Assembly (NCBI GenBank): GCA_003586115.2
Contig: QVOM02000073.1
Location: forward strand, 28,199,875 to 28,263,874
Direction: 5' to 3'
Source: Salvator merianae
Lineage: Eukaryota; Chordata; Lepidosauria; Squamata; Teiidae
Length of the DNA: 64,000 nucleotides
The notes beneath the pieces are model-generated. The model was not told where the DNA came from. It was given only the letters and a program-made list of their open reading frames with translations, and searched no databases. The position numbers and the translations under genes are program-made. Positions 46,654 to 58,384 of the stretch are shown in pieces. Position 1 is the stretch's first letter. The number at the start of each line of letters is the position of its first letter.

Positions 46654-49600
46654 CTCAAATCTCATGTCAGGCAGCCAATATTTATTAGCAGCATCTGTAG
46701 AATGCCATGTTTAAAAGGCAAAGACGACTCTACCAGCATTTGCTTCTAGTTTTCAACTGATCAAACTGTAGCCACTGTACTGTTCATCAGGAAATAGTCA
46801 AGCAACCTTGCACTTCATTTTTTCATTTGCTTCTAGCAGCCAAATTTGATATGGCCTTCAAACAAATGTATATTCAGATATTACTATGAGGTACTAGTTA
46901 CTCTTCTGGATAGCATTTTGGTTTCTCTTCCTGCAACAACATGGCTGACAACATGTGACAACAATTTCCTTGTTCTTCAAAGTCTTTTGCCCTTTTCCAG
47001 CTGTTGCAAACATCTTGTCAAACATTGTCCCTAAATGTCTAGGTAGCTGTCTGGCATTCACAATGCATCAGTGTTTTTATTTTGTAACCTTGCCATGTAT
47101 CTTTGTTTGCTTTATGGTCAGAACACAGTTCCCTTATGAATTATAGGAATTATGTCTCTTATAATTTACTACAGTTTTCTACTTAAAGGTCTACTTCAAT
47201 TCAATTTTCATACTTCAATTTCATCAGCCATCATGGCAGAGTACAGACAGAACTCTGCCATGATGGCTGATATTGATCAAAAGCAAATATAGTACTGAAT
47301 CGCTGTTCAATATTTCTGCTGTTTTCCATGTACTGGTAGCCACTGGCAACAGGGTAGGAAAAAACTAAATGTTAATAATATTGTACATAATCATTCAGCT
47401 GTTCCAAACTGTGCCTTAAACACAAACACACATGTATACGCAGACACAATGAGTTACAGTTCACAGGTTTCATCTGAAGGCCATAAAATGTTCTTCTTTT
47501 GATCCAACTCAAGGCATGAAACCCATGAACCAGCGCTCAATAAGGAGAGAAATGTTCCTTGAGCTTACTTGTGCTGGCTACTACTGCTTTTGATATATTC
47601 AAAGGGTGGTGAACATGACTTTGATCTGCTGTGCTGTAAAAGGAATAAACTGATTTTACTGGGGGAATTACTCTCCAGCTAGTCTAATGGGACTTTTAGG
47701 CTAAATAGGTTGGTTTCACTGCCAATCAGAAGATATAATGCAATTGACTGCAGTGGAATCTTATGGATAAGGGAAGAAAAAAGGCGCTCTAAGGTGTAAA
47801 TAATACAAATTTGACATTCTTCATTAAAACAAAACAGAAAGAGAAAGAGAAAAATACACTTTTGTTTGGAGGCTTCCATAGCCTGCAATGGAAACCAATA
47901 GGTTTTGTCTCAATGCAGCAATACAGTCAGGAAAAAGAACAGTGAAAGCTGTTGTTGGTCAGGATTATAGCAAGGCAAAATTGTAGCAAGCAGGCTAGAG
48001 GTGTTAATTAGATTATGTTTCTGAATGCACTTCTAGTGCCACTGGTTAGCTTAAGACTGACAGGAAAGTAAATGGCAAGTCTCCTTTTAAACTCAGCAGG
48101 AAGATTCTCCCTGTGCACATCTTAGTAGTTCAAAAATGGGAAACAGCTTGTTATTTTGTAGCAAGTGCTCTGTAGGCAGTTTCCTAAGGCAGACAGAGCA
48201 TAATACAGGCCATATCATGGTTTCTGTATGGAGATGCTTGTGTTTAAGTGTCTAAGGAAAGTGTTTAAGAGGGTTCCTAAACTGGATCCAATCCTGGTGA
48301 TGCCCTCTGCCTAATTTGGCCAATAATTAAAATCCTCCCAAGGTGCTCTCTATCTCAGCTCCAAATGCCAAATATTAGTGCCCAGCCCTTCCCACCTGGT
48401 CCTATCTTCCACCAAAAATCACTATGCTATCTATGGAAAACTACAAAGGGGGCAATGGACAAAGTCTCTCACCATTTGCAGCCTTCTCTTCTAAAAGTCT
48501 TTGCCAGTCTAAAGGAGGGGAAATGTGGTGAATCTCTGCACTACGGAGAATGCAGAATCAGGTGCCAAATGCACAGCAGAGCAGGTGGTCTGTAAGGAAG
48601 GCTCAAAAGTCAAACAGAGCAAATGAAAGGCAGCAGAGGGTGAGGAAAAGTGGAATGTTCCACCATTCTCACTGCCTTAGTGAGAGCTCTTTGATGGATG
48701 GCTAGGAGCTTGGAGGCTCAGAGGTTCTAACCAGGTTGCGAAAAGCTGTAGAAAGTCTGCCAAACATCAGATACACCTGGGTTCCCCCCCCCCCAGCTTT
48801 TTCTATGGCTAAGTTAACTGCCATAGGCAGGAGGAGAGGGTGAGAAGGCAAAGGCAAGTGGCAGCAATCTTCTGAATCCAGGGTTTTTATATCCAGTTCC
48901 AGGAGGAGCCAAAGAAAGCAAATGAAGGGGGCAATGAGTTTCCTCAGTCCCCAAGATTTCTGGCCAGAACCAGGCTTGATGTGGGAGCAAGGGAGAAAGA
49001 GACACTCATGGTTCTGAGGGTCCAACAATGAAGCGCACAGCTACCAGTCAGTAGTGTGATCCCATGGTGCTCTCTTCTTTAGTGGAGGTAGTGATGTGCG
49101 GCTCTTGTTGAGGGGAAATAATCACTTCTGTGATGTTCAACTAAGCGCAATGATGAGGGAAAGGGGCCACCTAATGAACATGGTCGTATTTTTGGAAGGA
49201 TTATACCCTTTTTTTCTACGTTTGAAAGAAGAGCAAGAAAGGCTAGGTGAAAATGCATCAAAAACTGCACTTTTGATTGGTTACTAATAAAATTCCAAAT
49301 ACAGAGGACTGACAATCAGGGAGGAAATGTGAGTTTAGTAAATATCATGTAGGTAGTAGTTGATTGTAAGGAAGAAAATGTGAAAATAAGAGTAGAAATA
49401 AACTAATCAGTTGGACAAACACCCAAAATGACACAAACCAAGCTTAAAACAATGAAAACATTTTAGCTATACTCTGAGGTGCAATAGCAGACAAATCCAG
49501 GTGTTTACATTTCTATCACAGCTGTCTGATTGAATCAAGTTGGCTAGGCTAGCTTTGATTGTAGACAAAGGCTTGCACATGCTAGTTGTCTTTTTTCCTA

Positions 49601-50284
49601 TATATTTTCAGTTTTCTCTTTGTAAATGAAGTCTGGAAAGACTAAAGGAGGGTGCAGAAACCCATTTTCAAAATGACAACTTAATTCCTTTTGCTTTCCA
49701 AAATGGTTCTTTTAGTGCCTTCCACAGCTTTCCAAGGTCCAAACAGCCATTATAGTCTGACAGTTCATAATCCTTGCGTCTTATGGATGCATGTACATGA
49801 TCCTGTCATACACTTGTTCATGAGTAACATTGGTAACAGTGAAGGGCTTACTTCCATGATAGATCCAAGTTTCATCCATTGTATTTTAAAGGCAACAGGA
49901 ATGAATGGTAAATTGATCATAGCACTCTATATATTTGCTACTGTTGGATGTTGTTGCTGCCATTGTCAACAGTATGCAAAATTGTATGTTCAACCAAGAA
50001 GTTGACTGTGGTGATGATGTGCTAGATTTTAAGTAGATTTAATGTACAAACAGCTACCAGATATTCTTGAAATTATGCAGTCTTTACAATGAGCACATGC
50101 AATGTCAAAGGAATAATAGAAAAAGCAGCAGAACATCTGCAGGTCCAGCCATTATCGATTTCTGATTTAAAGTGTACATGATCACTTTTTTTGAGTGTGG
50201 GGAGTTTAACTACTTTTTAAAAGTAGTGAGTGTATAGAATTGTACCAAAGATAACAGAACATAGGTTGATACTTAATGTACCAA
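46654..50284. other. Unassigned sequence with a strong hairpin and a possible repeat fragment
   Basis: A perfect 20-bp hairpin lies at 47223-47271. The part 48440-48700 weakly resembles copy C of the unclassified repeat (order of 'cagccttctc', 'ggggaaat', 'gagctcttt'). A C run lies near 48784. No gene. Confidence 0.4.
47223..47271. repeat. Perfect 20-bp stem with 9-base loop
   Basis: 'atcagccatcatggcagagt' pairs exactly with 'actctgccatgatggctgat'. The flanks do not pair well, so the structure is about 49 bases. It is probably the core of a small MITE. Confidence 0.9.
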
Positions 50285-50686
50285 TAACACTGAGATAATT
50301 CTGATAGGTGGTTAAAAAGTTGGAAACTGTATAAGCCCTGGGTCCAAGTGGACTAACATTTCTTTATTATAAATATTTCCAAAATGAAATACATTTGCCT
50401 TTAGAACAAATGATGAATAATATACTAAAAAAATAGTGGTTCCCCAAGAATGTGGGGAAAAAGCATATATATCTGATACCAAAAGAAGAACAAGATATAA
50501 CATTATTGAAGAATTATAGACCTATTTCACTCTTAATTAACGACTTTAAGTTATTTACAATGATTATGGCAGACAGATTGAAATGGGTATTTCAAATTTT
50601 TATTCACTAAGACCAAACTGGGTTTTTACCCAAAAGACAGATGGGAGATAATATAAGAATGAATTTAATTGAATATTTGGGAAATC

Positions 50687-50689
<3 letters not shown>

Positions 50690-50717
<28 letters not shown>
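50690..50717. repeat. A28 run inside the L1 coding region
   Basis: 28 consecutive A's where the L1 protein has no lysine stretch. It is either an expanded short A run or the tail of a lost insertion. Confidence 0.8.
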
Positions 50718-50718
<1 letters not shown>

Positions 50719-50929
50719 GTAGAAAAAACATTTGATAATTGAAATTGAAAATTCATATTTGAAATTTTTGAAAGGATAGATATGGAGGAAATTTTCACCA
50801 ATTTATACCTTTCAAACTGCACAAATATTGGATAAGCTACTCAAGAGTGCAGGATTCAAAAAGGTAGTAGGCAAGAATGTCCACTTTCACCTTTATTGTT
50901 TATTTTGACTCTATAAATATTAATGAAAT

Positions 50930-51310
50930 TTGAGAGTGGATGATAGTATAAAAGAATTTTTAAAAGAAATATATAAATTAAGGGCTTTTGCAGATGATTT
51001 AGTAATAATTTTGGAGAACCCAATGGAAAATTATGAATTCCTGGATGAAAAATTAAAGGGTTTTGTAGCAGCATCTGAATTTAAAGTTAATGAAAAGAAA
51101 ATGGATATTTTGACAAGAAATAGATCTGAAAAAGAACAAAAGGAATTGAAAGAGAAATCAGGATTTGAAGTAGATAAAAAAGTCAAATATGTCCGTATTA
51201 ATCTTACAAATCAAAATGTAATGTTATTTCAGAACAATTTCATAAAGACAGTGTTGGAAATTAAGAAAAATGGGAAGATGTGCCAAGTTGAACTTATTAC
51301 TGTTGGGTAG
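50930..51310 (+). pseudogene. L1 reverse transcriptase, catalytic and thumb region
   Basis: The longest surviving frame of this L1, 126 residues. The catalytic FADD is at residues 20-23 (50987-50998), followed by LVIILENP and a helical, lysine-rich region ending in a stop at 51308. Upstream RT motifs are in other frames. The Met at 50930 is internal. Confidence 0.8.
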
Positions 51311-52540
51311 ATTTAAGTATTAAAATGAATGTGTTACAAAGATGATGCTTTTATTTCAATAAATCCCCATTATAATAAATGAAATAGTGCTTAAGCAATG
51401 GCCAAAGGAACTTGATGGAATTTATTTAGCAAGAGAAGAAATCAAGGATTTAATTTAAGTTATTGTGAGATGCTAAGGAAAGAAGAGGGATTGGGTTTAC
51501 TAAATCTAAAGTTGAACTGTGCTCGCTTGTTGCCTGACATGAGTAAAATAATGGATGTGGCTAAAAAATGCAAAGTTCCAACTAGAAGGGCATGATACAA
51601 GATTTAACTATCTATAGTGTTATAAAGTGAAAGTAAATGTTTTTAAGAATCATTTTGTGAGAAATGCTTTGCTTAAAGTGTGGAGTAATTATAAAAATAG
51701 GCTGTCTGTAAAAATACTAGTTTGGATATCACCACATGAGGCTCATTTTAAAGAATCAAAGAGAAAGGGGAAAATGGTTAACTTATGAGGATTTGTTGTG
51801 GAACAACTGGAACAATGGGAAATAATATTATCTAAAAACTTAAAAATTACAATATGTAATAACCTTAAATAACTTTTTTTTATAAAATTATATACAGATG
51901 GTATATGATTCTTTTAAAAAACTGTCAAAGCTGTATAATGATATGTCTAATTAGTTTTAGAAATGTGAAAAAGAGGGGACTTTTATGATACATTGTGAAC
52001 TTGTGTAAAAATAAAAAAATATTGGGAGGAAATATATCAAATGATACAGAAAATAATTAAGATACAGTTCCAGTGTAAACCTGAACTTTTCTTGTTGAGA
52101 ATGATTGATAAAATGTTGGATAAATATGTATTCGTGCAGTATATGGTTACTTATATGCAGTCTTAATGCTCAATTTTGGAAATTAACAAAGATTCCAACA
52201 CTAGAGGATTGGATTATAAAAATAATGTAATTAGTATAAATGGAGAAACTAACTAACTTGTTAAGAGAGAAGATGGTAGCAAACTTTATGAAAAACTAGC
52301 ACTTTATTGACTATTTACAGAATGTAGAGAAAACTATTAATTAGAGGCTTTGAAAACTGAAGGAGAATGAAAATGGAGGGGAGAAGTTGAATATAACAAG
52401 AGAAGCAGAACATCAAGTTTAGTTTTAGTTGCTACAAAGGAGGCTGGAGGTCAATGTTGTAATACTAATTGTTGAATGTGTTTTCTTATTTTATTATTAT
52501 GCAAAATTATTAAAGTTTTATTCTTTGAAAAATAAAAAAA

Positions 52541-54330
52541 ACTATTAAAAAGAATATAGAAGTGGATGTAAAGAAGATAAGTTTAAACTATGCTCATTCA
52601 GATATTTCAGAACATCAAATCCCATTGCACCAGTTAGCGGCTAATGACAAGCAATGATGAGAGACATTTCTATGAACCAGCTGGAGGGCCATAACTTGAG
52701 CACCCCCTTCTTTTATTATTCATTTTATACCACCTCCAGCATTTTAGTGGTGGATTTCAAAGTCTCTGTCCATGAGGAGGATACAGACCTGTCAAAATGC
52801 AGAAATGCCCTAGTTTCTGACATGGGATTGTCACCCATAGTGGGGAAACCTCTCAGGATGGGGGGTTTGCACAAAATATCTACACCTGAACATAAAGGAT
52901 GTTTCCAGAAGTTTCTCAATGACCATCAGGGGCACAGTATATTAACTTGGAATTCTGATAAGGATGCACAAGCTCTGGCTGGTTTTGCAAGAATTGTCAT
53001 GCAGCTTGCTAATCAAGTCATCTGGAACACTGCTTCAGTACAAATCACTTCCTTGTAGGAAAGAGAAAGGGGATCACAGGCAAAACTCAAACCTGCACTT
53101 TTAAAATGGAATTTTCCTGAATCAGAATGGAGTTCAGATTGTCTGGTTTTAGTGCCTCCATGCACAGTCATCCATGCTCTGAACCTGTAACAATTCATAT
53201 TAATCATATTTTTAGGCTTTCCTGACAGAAAGCATTGCCATGCCTTATGTACCATGGGAGTTTAATTTAAATTAAAAAGCATATATCATAACAGCAGTTT
53301 ACAGAAACTGAGAGTAAAAACAATTAAAACCATGCAATTAATTTATAAAGCATATTAAAAGTTTAGTGGGCCAGGAAAACAACAATTCACATTCACGTAA
53401 AGCATGAAATGGGACAGAAATGAAAACTGTTGTTTCATAACTGAAATCAATAACGCTTATAACTGAACACTACTCCCAAAATACATTAAGTATGAGTTTA
53501 CAGTCAAGTAATTGCACAACTGTTCCATATATGGAAAAATATTTTGTGATATAATATTTCAAATTTAGAATAATTTTATTTTTCCTGCCCTGAGTAAATC
53601 TTATATATTCATCTGATATTTTGTCACTGCTGTAGAAATGACAACTGTATTGCACTGAAGATATTACAATGTGCACAGCTTCTATCATGTGCAAATTGAT
53701 CTTTGTGTTGGAATTATAATGTATAAAGCAGTTGTGTCTCCTCTGATTCATGCAGGCATTAATTCTCTCCATTTCTCCCTCAGCCTCCATACATCTCCTT
53801 TGCTTCACTATGCTACTCATTCTTCTACCAATCTCTCATGAAAACAACTTTACCTAGTGTAGTTGTTAGATGAAATAATCAGAGAGAAAAGAATATAATT
53901 ATGTCATAGAATCAGATGAACAGTAGCATAAATAAAATTTATTTATTTTATTCACAATATCAGTATGCATAAGAAAAAATAAAACAAAAGTGCAATGGAT
54001 AAAAAGAGATAAAGTTAGTGCTGGCAAAATCAACCTAAGTCAGCCTAACTCACAGTTACATGATAGGTACAGGCATTGTTGTGTAGGTATGTTGAAGCTC
54101 TCCATGCCTGCATGCTGATGCCATGCACAAGTACAACATCAAGAGGATAATAATGGTAGTGGTCTCATTTCTCTGCAGAGAAATGAGTTCCCTGCTTCTT
54201 CCATATGGTGTTCATCAGTTCCAAAGAGGGCTGTAGGTGCCAAAGAGAGCCTAGAATTGTTCAGTGACACATCTAACATGGTTCATCCATGCACACATCC
54301 ATCAATAGTTTGATATTTTTGCAGTTTGTT
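52541..54330. other. Unassigned sequence
   Basis: The open frame 52654-53058 (134 codons) has no recognisable family or motif and no codon-level sign of selection that I can judge. No transposon recognised. Confidence 0.45.
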
Positions 54331-54334
54331 ACTC

Positions 54335-54410
54335 AAGGTCCAGACCTAGCATCTCAGTGTCCAGACCCAGGCACCAGACCTAGCATTGCAGGGTCCATAT
54401 CTAGCTTCTG
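54335..54410. repeat. Minisatellite with GTCCAGACCTAGCAT units
   Basis: Three to four imperfect units of about 18-25 bp (ggtccagacctagcat, gtgtccagacccag, gggtccatatctagc). The same words recur at 56220-56330 between copies B and C of the unclassified repeat. Confidence 0.7.
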
Positions 54411-56205
54411 TTGTGAGCAGTGCATTGGGATTACTGATTTTAACAGGGAAAATAGCTCACCCAGGCAACTAGCTCTAAAATTAGCTCTTTATGTTATAGC
54501 TTTAAAGACTGTAAAATTGGCATGGTACCCCATAAGGGAACAATCAGACAGCAAGAAAACACCTCCAGGCAAAGACTGGGCCAAATTAGAACACAAACCT
54601 TGTTAAAAACAGTAAGAAAAGCTTTGAAAAGGAATAAAAATACACAATGATGGTATTTGACAGGAATCAGTTGAGCTGATCTGTCAAGAGCAATGAACAG
54701 CCTGGCATTCATTTATACAGAAAAATATCTCTTTGCATACAAAAGGGGTCAAATAAGGCAAAAACCTCCATAGCAGCAGCTTTTATGAATGGAAGTCAAA
54801 TCAGGTCAATTTTGACAGGTTGTGGCTGAAAGGAGTGGATCAAAGGGGAAAGAAGGGGAAAACTGTCCCTAAATACATCCTATGCTAGCAAAAGAAGACC
54901 TTAGCTTAGCCAAAAGCAGAGGTGGAGGGGTCTGAGATCATGAGTTCACTGGTAGCAAGAAGGCTCCAAAGTCTAGTAGAGCTCCAAAACAGAGTTGCCA
55001 AGCTCCAGAGAAGCACCACTCTGTAACAGCAAAGTAGCAAGTAAACAGTTATTTGGCTTAGTACCCAAACCAAGGCACAGATCAGAGTCAAGGCACAGAT
55101 GAGCTGCTTTGGGCTGAAGCAGGAAGATGGCAAGCAAAGTAGTAAATGGAGCAGAGCGGATTGGAGCAGATTGGAGTGGAGCAGAGCTTCAGCCTGACCA
55201 GAAATTGCCAAACTAATTATTCTAGTCATAGAAAAAGTCTTAAGAAAGCCAGATGTGACTAATTAGTTGACTGATTTTGGCAACTGTGTGAACTTTTCCC
55301 AGTAGGAGCAGTAGCTCCAGATGACAGCAAAAGGTCTTTGAGATGGTAGGTGATAACGGATTGTACTGGGGTGCTACTGCTGTGCATTTGTATACACACC
55401 TGGATCCTGGAGGCTGTACCCAATCCTAAATTCTGCTTAGGGATAGGACTGAAATATGTCATAATGTAAGTGAATGAATGAGTTCCCATGGGAAAAAATG
55501 TGAGAGGGAACGGGAAAGTGATGTAGTACTTACATCACTGTTGTCCATATATGGTGCTTCCTTCTATCTAGGTGAACATGCCCAGTTGAAAGAACACACC
55601 TCTGGACAATGTTTATCAGATTAAATGGGTTACCTTTATTTTAATCAAAAGTCAATCAGTGGTTGGAACCAGTTTCCAACAAGATTTGGATGCTGCTGCC
55701 TTGCAGCCTTAATGAGACTCTTCCAGAGATAAATCCAAAGCTGTTTTTAACAATAGGTTAGTCTAGGATGCCAAATAACTTCTAATATTATCTTTTAAAA
55801 TTCTGCCTAAGAACATATCAGCTATCATCTGAGTGGATTACCTCCTAAGAATGGGATTACCTTCCGAGTAATCCCTGTTTACGTAGATGTCTGTGTTTCA
55901 AGCCCTTTTTCTTTAGGCAGAGACAGAATATTTTGCAATCATCTCTTCTCCTTTTAAAAATGACACCTGTTTTTCTTTTTGTTTGTTTGTTTTTTTCCAC
56001 TAAGGATTCTAGTGAACAAAGATGGATCCTGGTCTGGTACAGAGACCCAGGCTTCTTGGTCCAATTCCCTGTACTTTAAACCTATGTGCCAACTATATCA
56101 ATGTCCAATTCTGTGGTCCAGAGGTGTTTGTACCTTGGCAGAGTTCTACTGTTTGGTGGCACAGCACTCTGGGTCTTTAGGATTATGGGCAATGTTGTTA
56201 TAGAT
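54410..56205. repeat. Unclassified interspersed repeat, copy B
   Basis: The longest copy, about 1.8 kb, collinear and in the same orientation as copy A. It is about 0.3 kb longer, mainly in the centre (about 55200-55560). It ends with 'tggcacagcactctgggt' / 'ggattatgggcaat'. No open frame of note. Confidence 0.75.
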
Positions 56206-56219
56206 TGCAGGGTTCAGTC

Positions 56220-56330
56220 CTAATATCACACGGTCCAGATGCAAGGCCTAGACCTAGTATCACAGGGTCAAGTTCCAGCATCCAGAAATGGCATCACAGG
56301 AGTCAGACACAGGGTCCAGAATTAGCATAG
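56220..56330. repeat. Minisatellite between repeat copies B and C
   Basis: 'cacggtccagatgcaaggcctagacctagtatcacaggg' type units in several imperfect copies, like those at 54335-54410. Confidence 0.65.
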
Positions 56331-57795
56331 TAGCTGTTGCAAGCCATGCTCTGGGGGTAAAAGGGAATACTGGGAATTAATCCTCCTGGCGCTAGACACG
56401 TATGAATCATATAGGCTAGGTTTTAAAAACATTAAACTGACTGGGAAACACCAAACAACAAGAGGGTAAAAGGAGAGCATTCTTAGCTCGGGGTTTTTCG
56501 AAAACAATGGTGCATCATTGAAAACAATGGTGCAAAAAGACTTGAAACACAAAGAAATAGCAATAATCAATGCAATTTGTCAGAATTAGCTAGAATCATA
56601 GTTAGAAAATTGGCAGGAACATAGAAGGAAAAAAGAAAAGGTTTAACTTCAAACTAAGTTAGGAGACCTAGCTAGTGTGTGTGTGAGAGAGAGAGAGAGA
56701 AAGAGAAGGGAGTAAAAAATATTCCTAATATCCTAGCTCTAAGGACAAATAATCTCACCCATCTGTAGTCTTCTCCAAGCAGATTGTTACCACGCTAAAA
56801 AGGAAAAAAAGTGGGGAAATAGATGTGTAGGTCTCTTGAAGGCATAGGGGTCAAAAAACCAGAGATGGAGAGGTGGGAATGCTCCATAGCCCTCACTCCC
56901 TAGTAAAAAGAGCTCTTTCCAGGTGGCATAGAGAGAGAGAGATCTCTTCCAAATGAAATCAGCTCAAAAAGGAAACTGAAAAGCACCATAAAAGCAGTCT
57001 TCTTGGAAAAAATGGTTTCTCCCTCTCCATTTCAGCAGGAGGGCAGGTGGAAGCAACTACCAGCCAGGAAAAATGGAGTGGAATAGATAATCTCAGGATT
57101 AAATCTTCTTTCTTCATTTATGTTGTGGAAACCTTCATACCTTCATTTCTTCTTTCATTATTCATCATACCCAAAGAAAAACAAAAAAAGTAAAATAAAT
57201 AAACTTTTTATATTCTTTTTCCCAAGTGGAAAAAGGGCAAGCTTAGCTCATTGGATGAAAAATGGATTGAAATCCTGACTTTTTGAAAGGTCTGCCTGCA
57301 ACAAGATTTTAAAATTATTGGTACTTTTAGGAAAGAGGTGTGGTGAGCAAAAATAAATATGGGACAGGTCACATTCAGCTCTCTGATAATTAACAACTAC
57401 ACCGGCTGATGAGCTTAAATGCTGCTGCTTACATTCTTAATGAGAAATTCTCAAGATGTAGACTGAAACAATAGGCTAGTTTGGGTTGCCAAATACTTGC
57501 CCAAATCCTTTGATAACCATTAATGTCTTTAATTTCCTGAGCTGTAACTTACTTGTATTTAGTTTTCTTGCTATTTTCTGAAAAGAGGAAAAATGATGGT
57601 CCTTTTAAAAAATGGACAGAAGCAGTTGGTAAAACATTGCTCAACAGGATCTATGCTGGTCCGTTTGCCTGTATCTGCAACTTTTATGCCAGTTATATTT
57701 CATATAATCCATGTCCATTTGTATATAGTAAGGGTGTCTTGTGCTCCTGCCTTCGCATGGCACAGCATTTCAAGGCTATGCATTCTGGGTAGTCC
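56330..57795. repeat. Unclassified interspersed repeat, copy C
   Basis: Follows copy B head-to-tail. It starts with 'aagggaatactgggaatt' and 'ttttaaaaacattaaactg', and ends with 'tggcacagcatttcaagg' then 'gcattctgggtag'. More diverged than A and B. Contains a GA-rich run (56679-56702) and a local duplication of 'aaaacaatggtgca' (56499-56535). Confidence 0.6.
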
Positions 57796-58189
57796 GGCTA
57801 CATAGCACCTGAACCTAGCTGTTTGACTCCAGAGGTAGATCTGCCCCCTGACCTCACAACACTGGAAGTCACAGGAAAGCACCATTCCTGAACCATTCCT
57901 GCTGCTGCAGAAATGCTTGTGAACTTTTAACCTGTCCATAGTCAGACAAGACCAGGGAGACCTCAGAATACTTCAGGAATGCTGCAGTGGATCACAAGCG
58001 CAGATGAAACATTCCACCAATCCATTTGTTCAATCATATCAGGAAAATGTGAAAAGGTCCTAGAAGATTAAAGCTTGGCCACAGTTAAACTCTTATAATA
58101 TCTCATTTGAACTACTTGAATGCATTATTTGTCAACCTGACTTTAAAAATGATCTGGTAACTTCAGCAGGTCCAGAATAGGGCTGGAAG
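57796..58189. other. Unassigned sequence
   Basis: No gene or repeat recognised. Confidence 0.5.
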
Positions 58190-58197
58190 GCTATTAA

Positions 58198-58376
58198 TAG
58201 AGTTAGGCCAAACTGATAAGGTTGCTTTGTAGTTCGCAGAGAACGTGGTTCACATGCAAACTGAACAACTCTGTAGTTTGGGGGCGGGGGGGGGGACTGG
58301 TTTGAAGTATCCTGAACCAAGGATGGTTGGTTTGATTCAAACTTAATCACTTAATTTCAGGTTGTGCACATCTCTA
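58198..58376. mobile_element. hAT-type MITE with perfect 8-bp TSD
   Basis: Begins TAGAGTTAGGCC and ends GTTGTGCACATCTCTA. The duplication gctattaa is exact at 58190-58197 and 58377-58384. 179 bp. Contains a G-rich tract (about 58279-58296, GGGGGCGGGGGGGGGG) and GGTTTGATTCAAAC words. Confidence 0.88.
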
Positions 58377-58384
58377 GCTATTAA

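Larger units (their letters stand above)
50285..52540 (+). mobile_element. L1-type LINE, decayed 3' half
   Basis: The translated remains follow L1 ORF2 order: LLKNYRPISLL (about 50505), QTGFLPKRQ (about 50612), CPLSPLLF with changes (about 50880), AFADDLVI (50984-51007), then long lysine/glutamate-rich C-terminal stretches. A 28-base A run at 50690-50717 interrupts the coding region. The 3' end near 52510-52540 is A-rich ('ttaaagttttattctttg' then A's). Many stops and frameshifts. 5'-truncated just upstream of the RT finger region. Confidence 0.82.

Noticed and set aside
48440..48700. Fourth copy of the unclassified repeat
   Set aside because: Several words occur in the same order as in copy C, but identity is too low to claim by eye; an alignment is needed.
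52654..53058. 134-codon open frame as a host exon
   Set aside because: No recognisable domain, no splice-site logic that I could support, and frames of this length are expected by chance in 64 kb.
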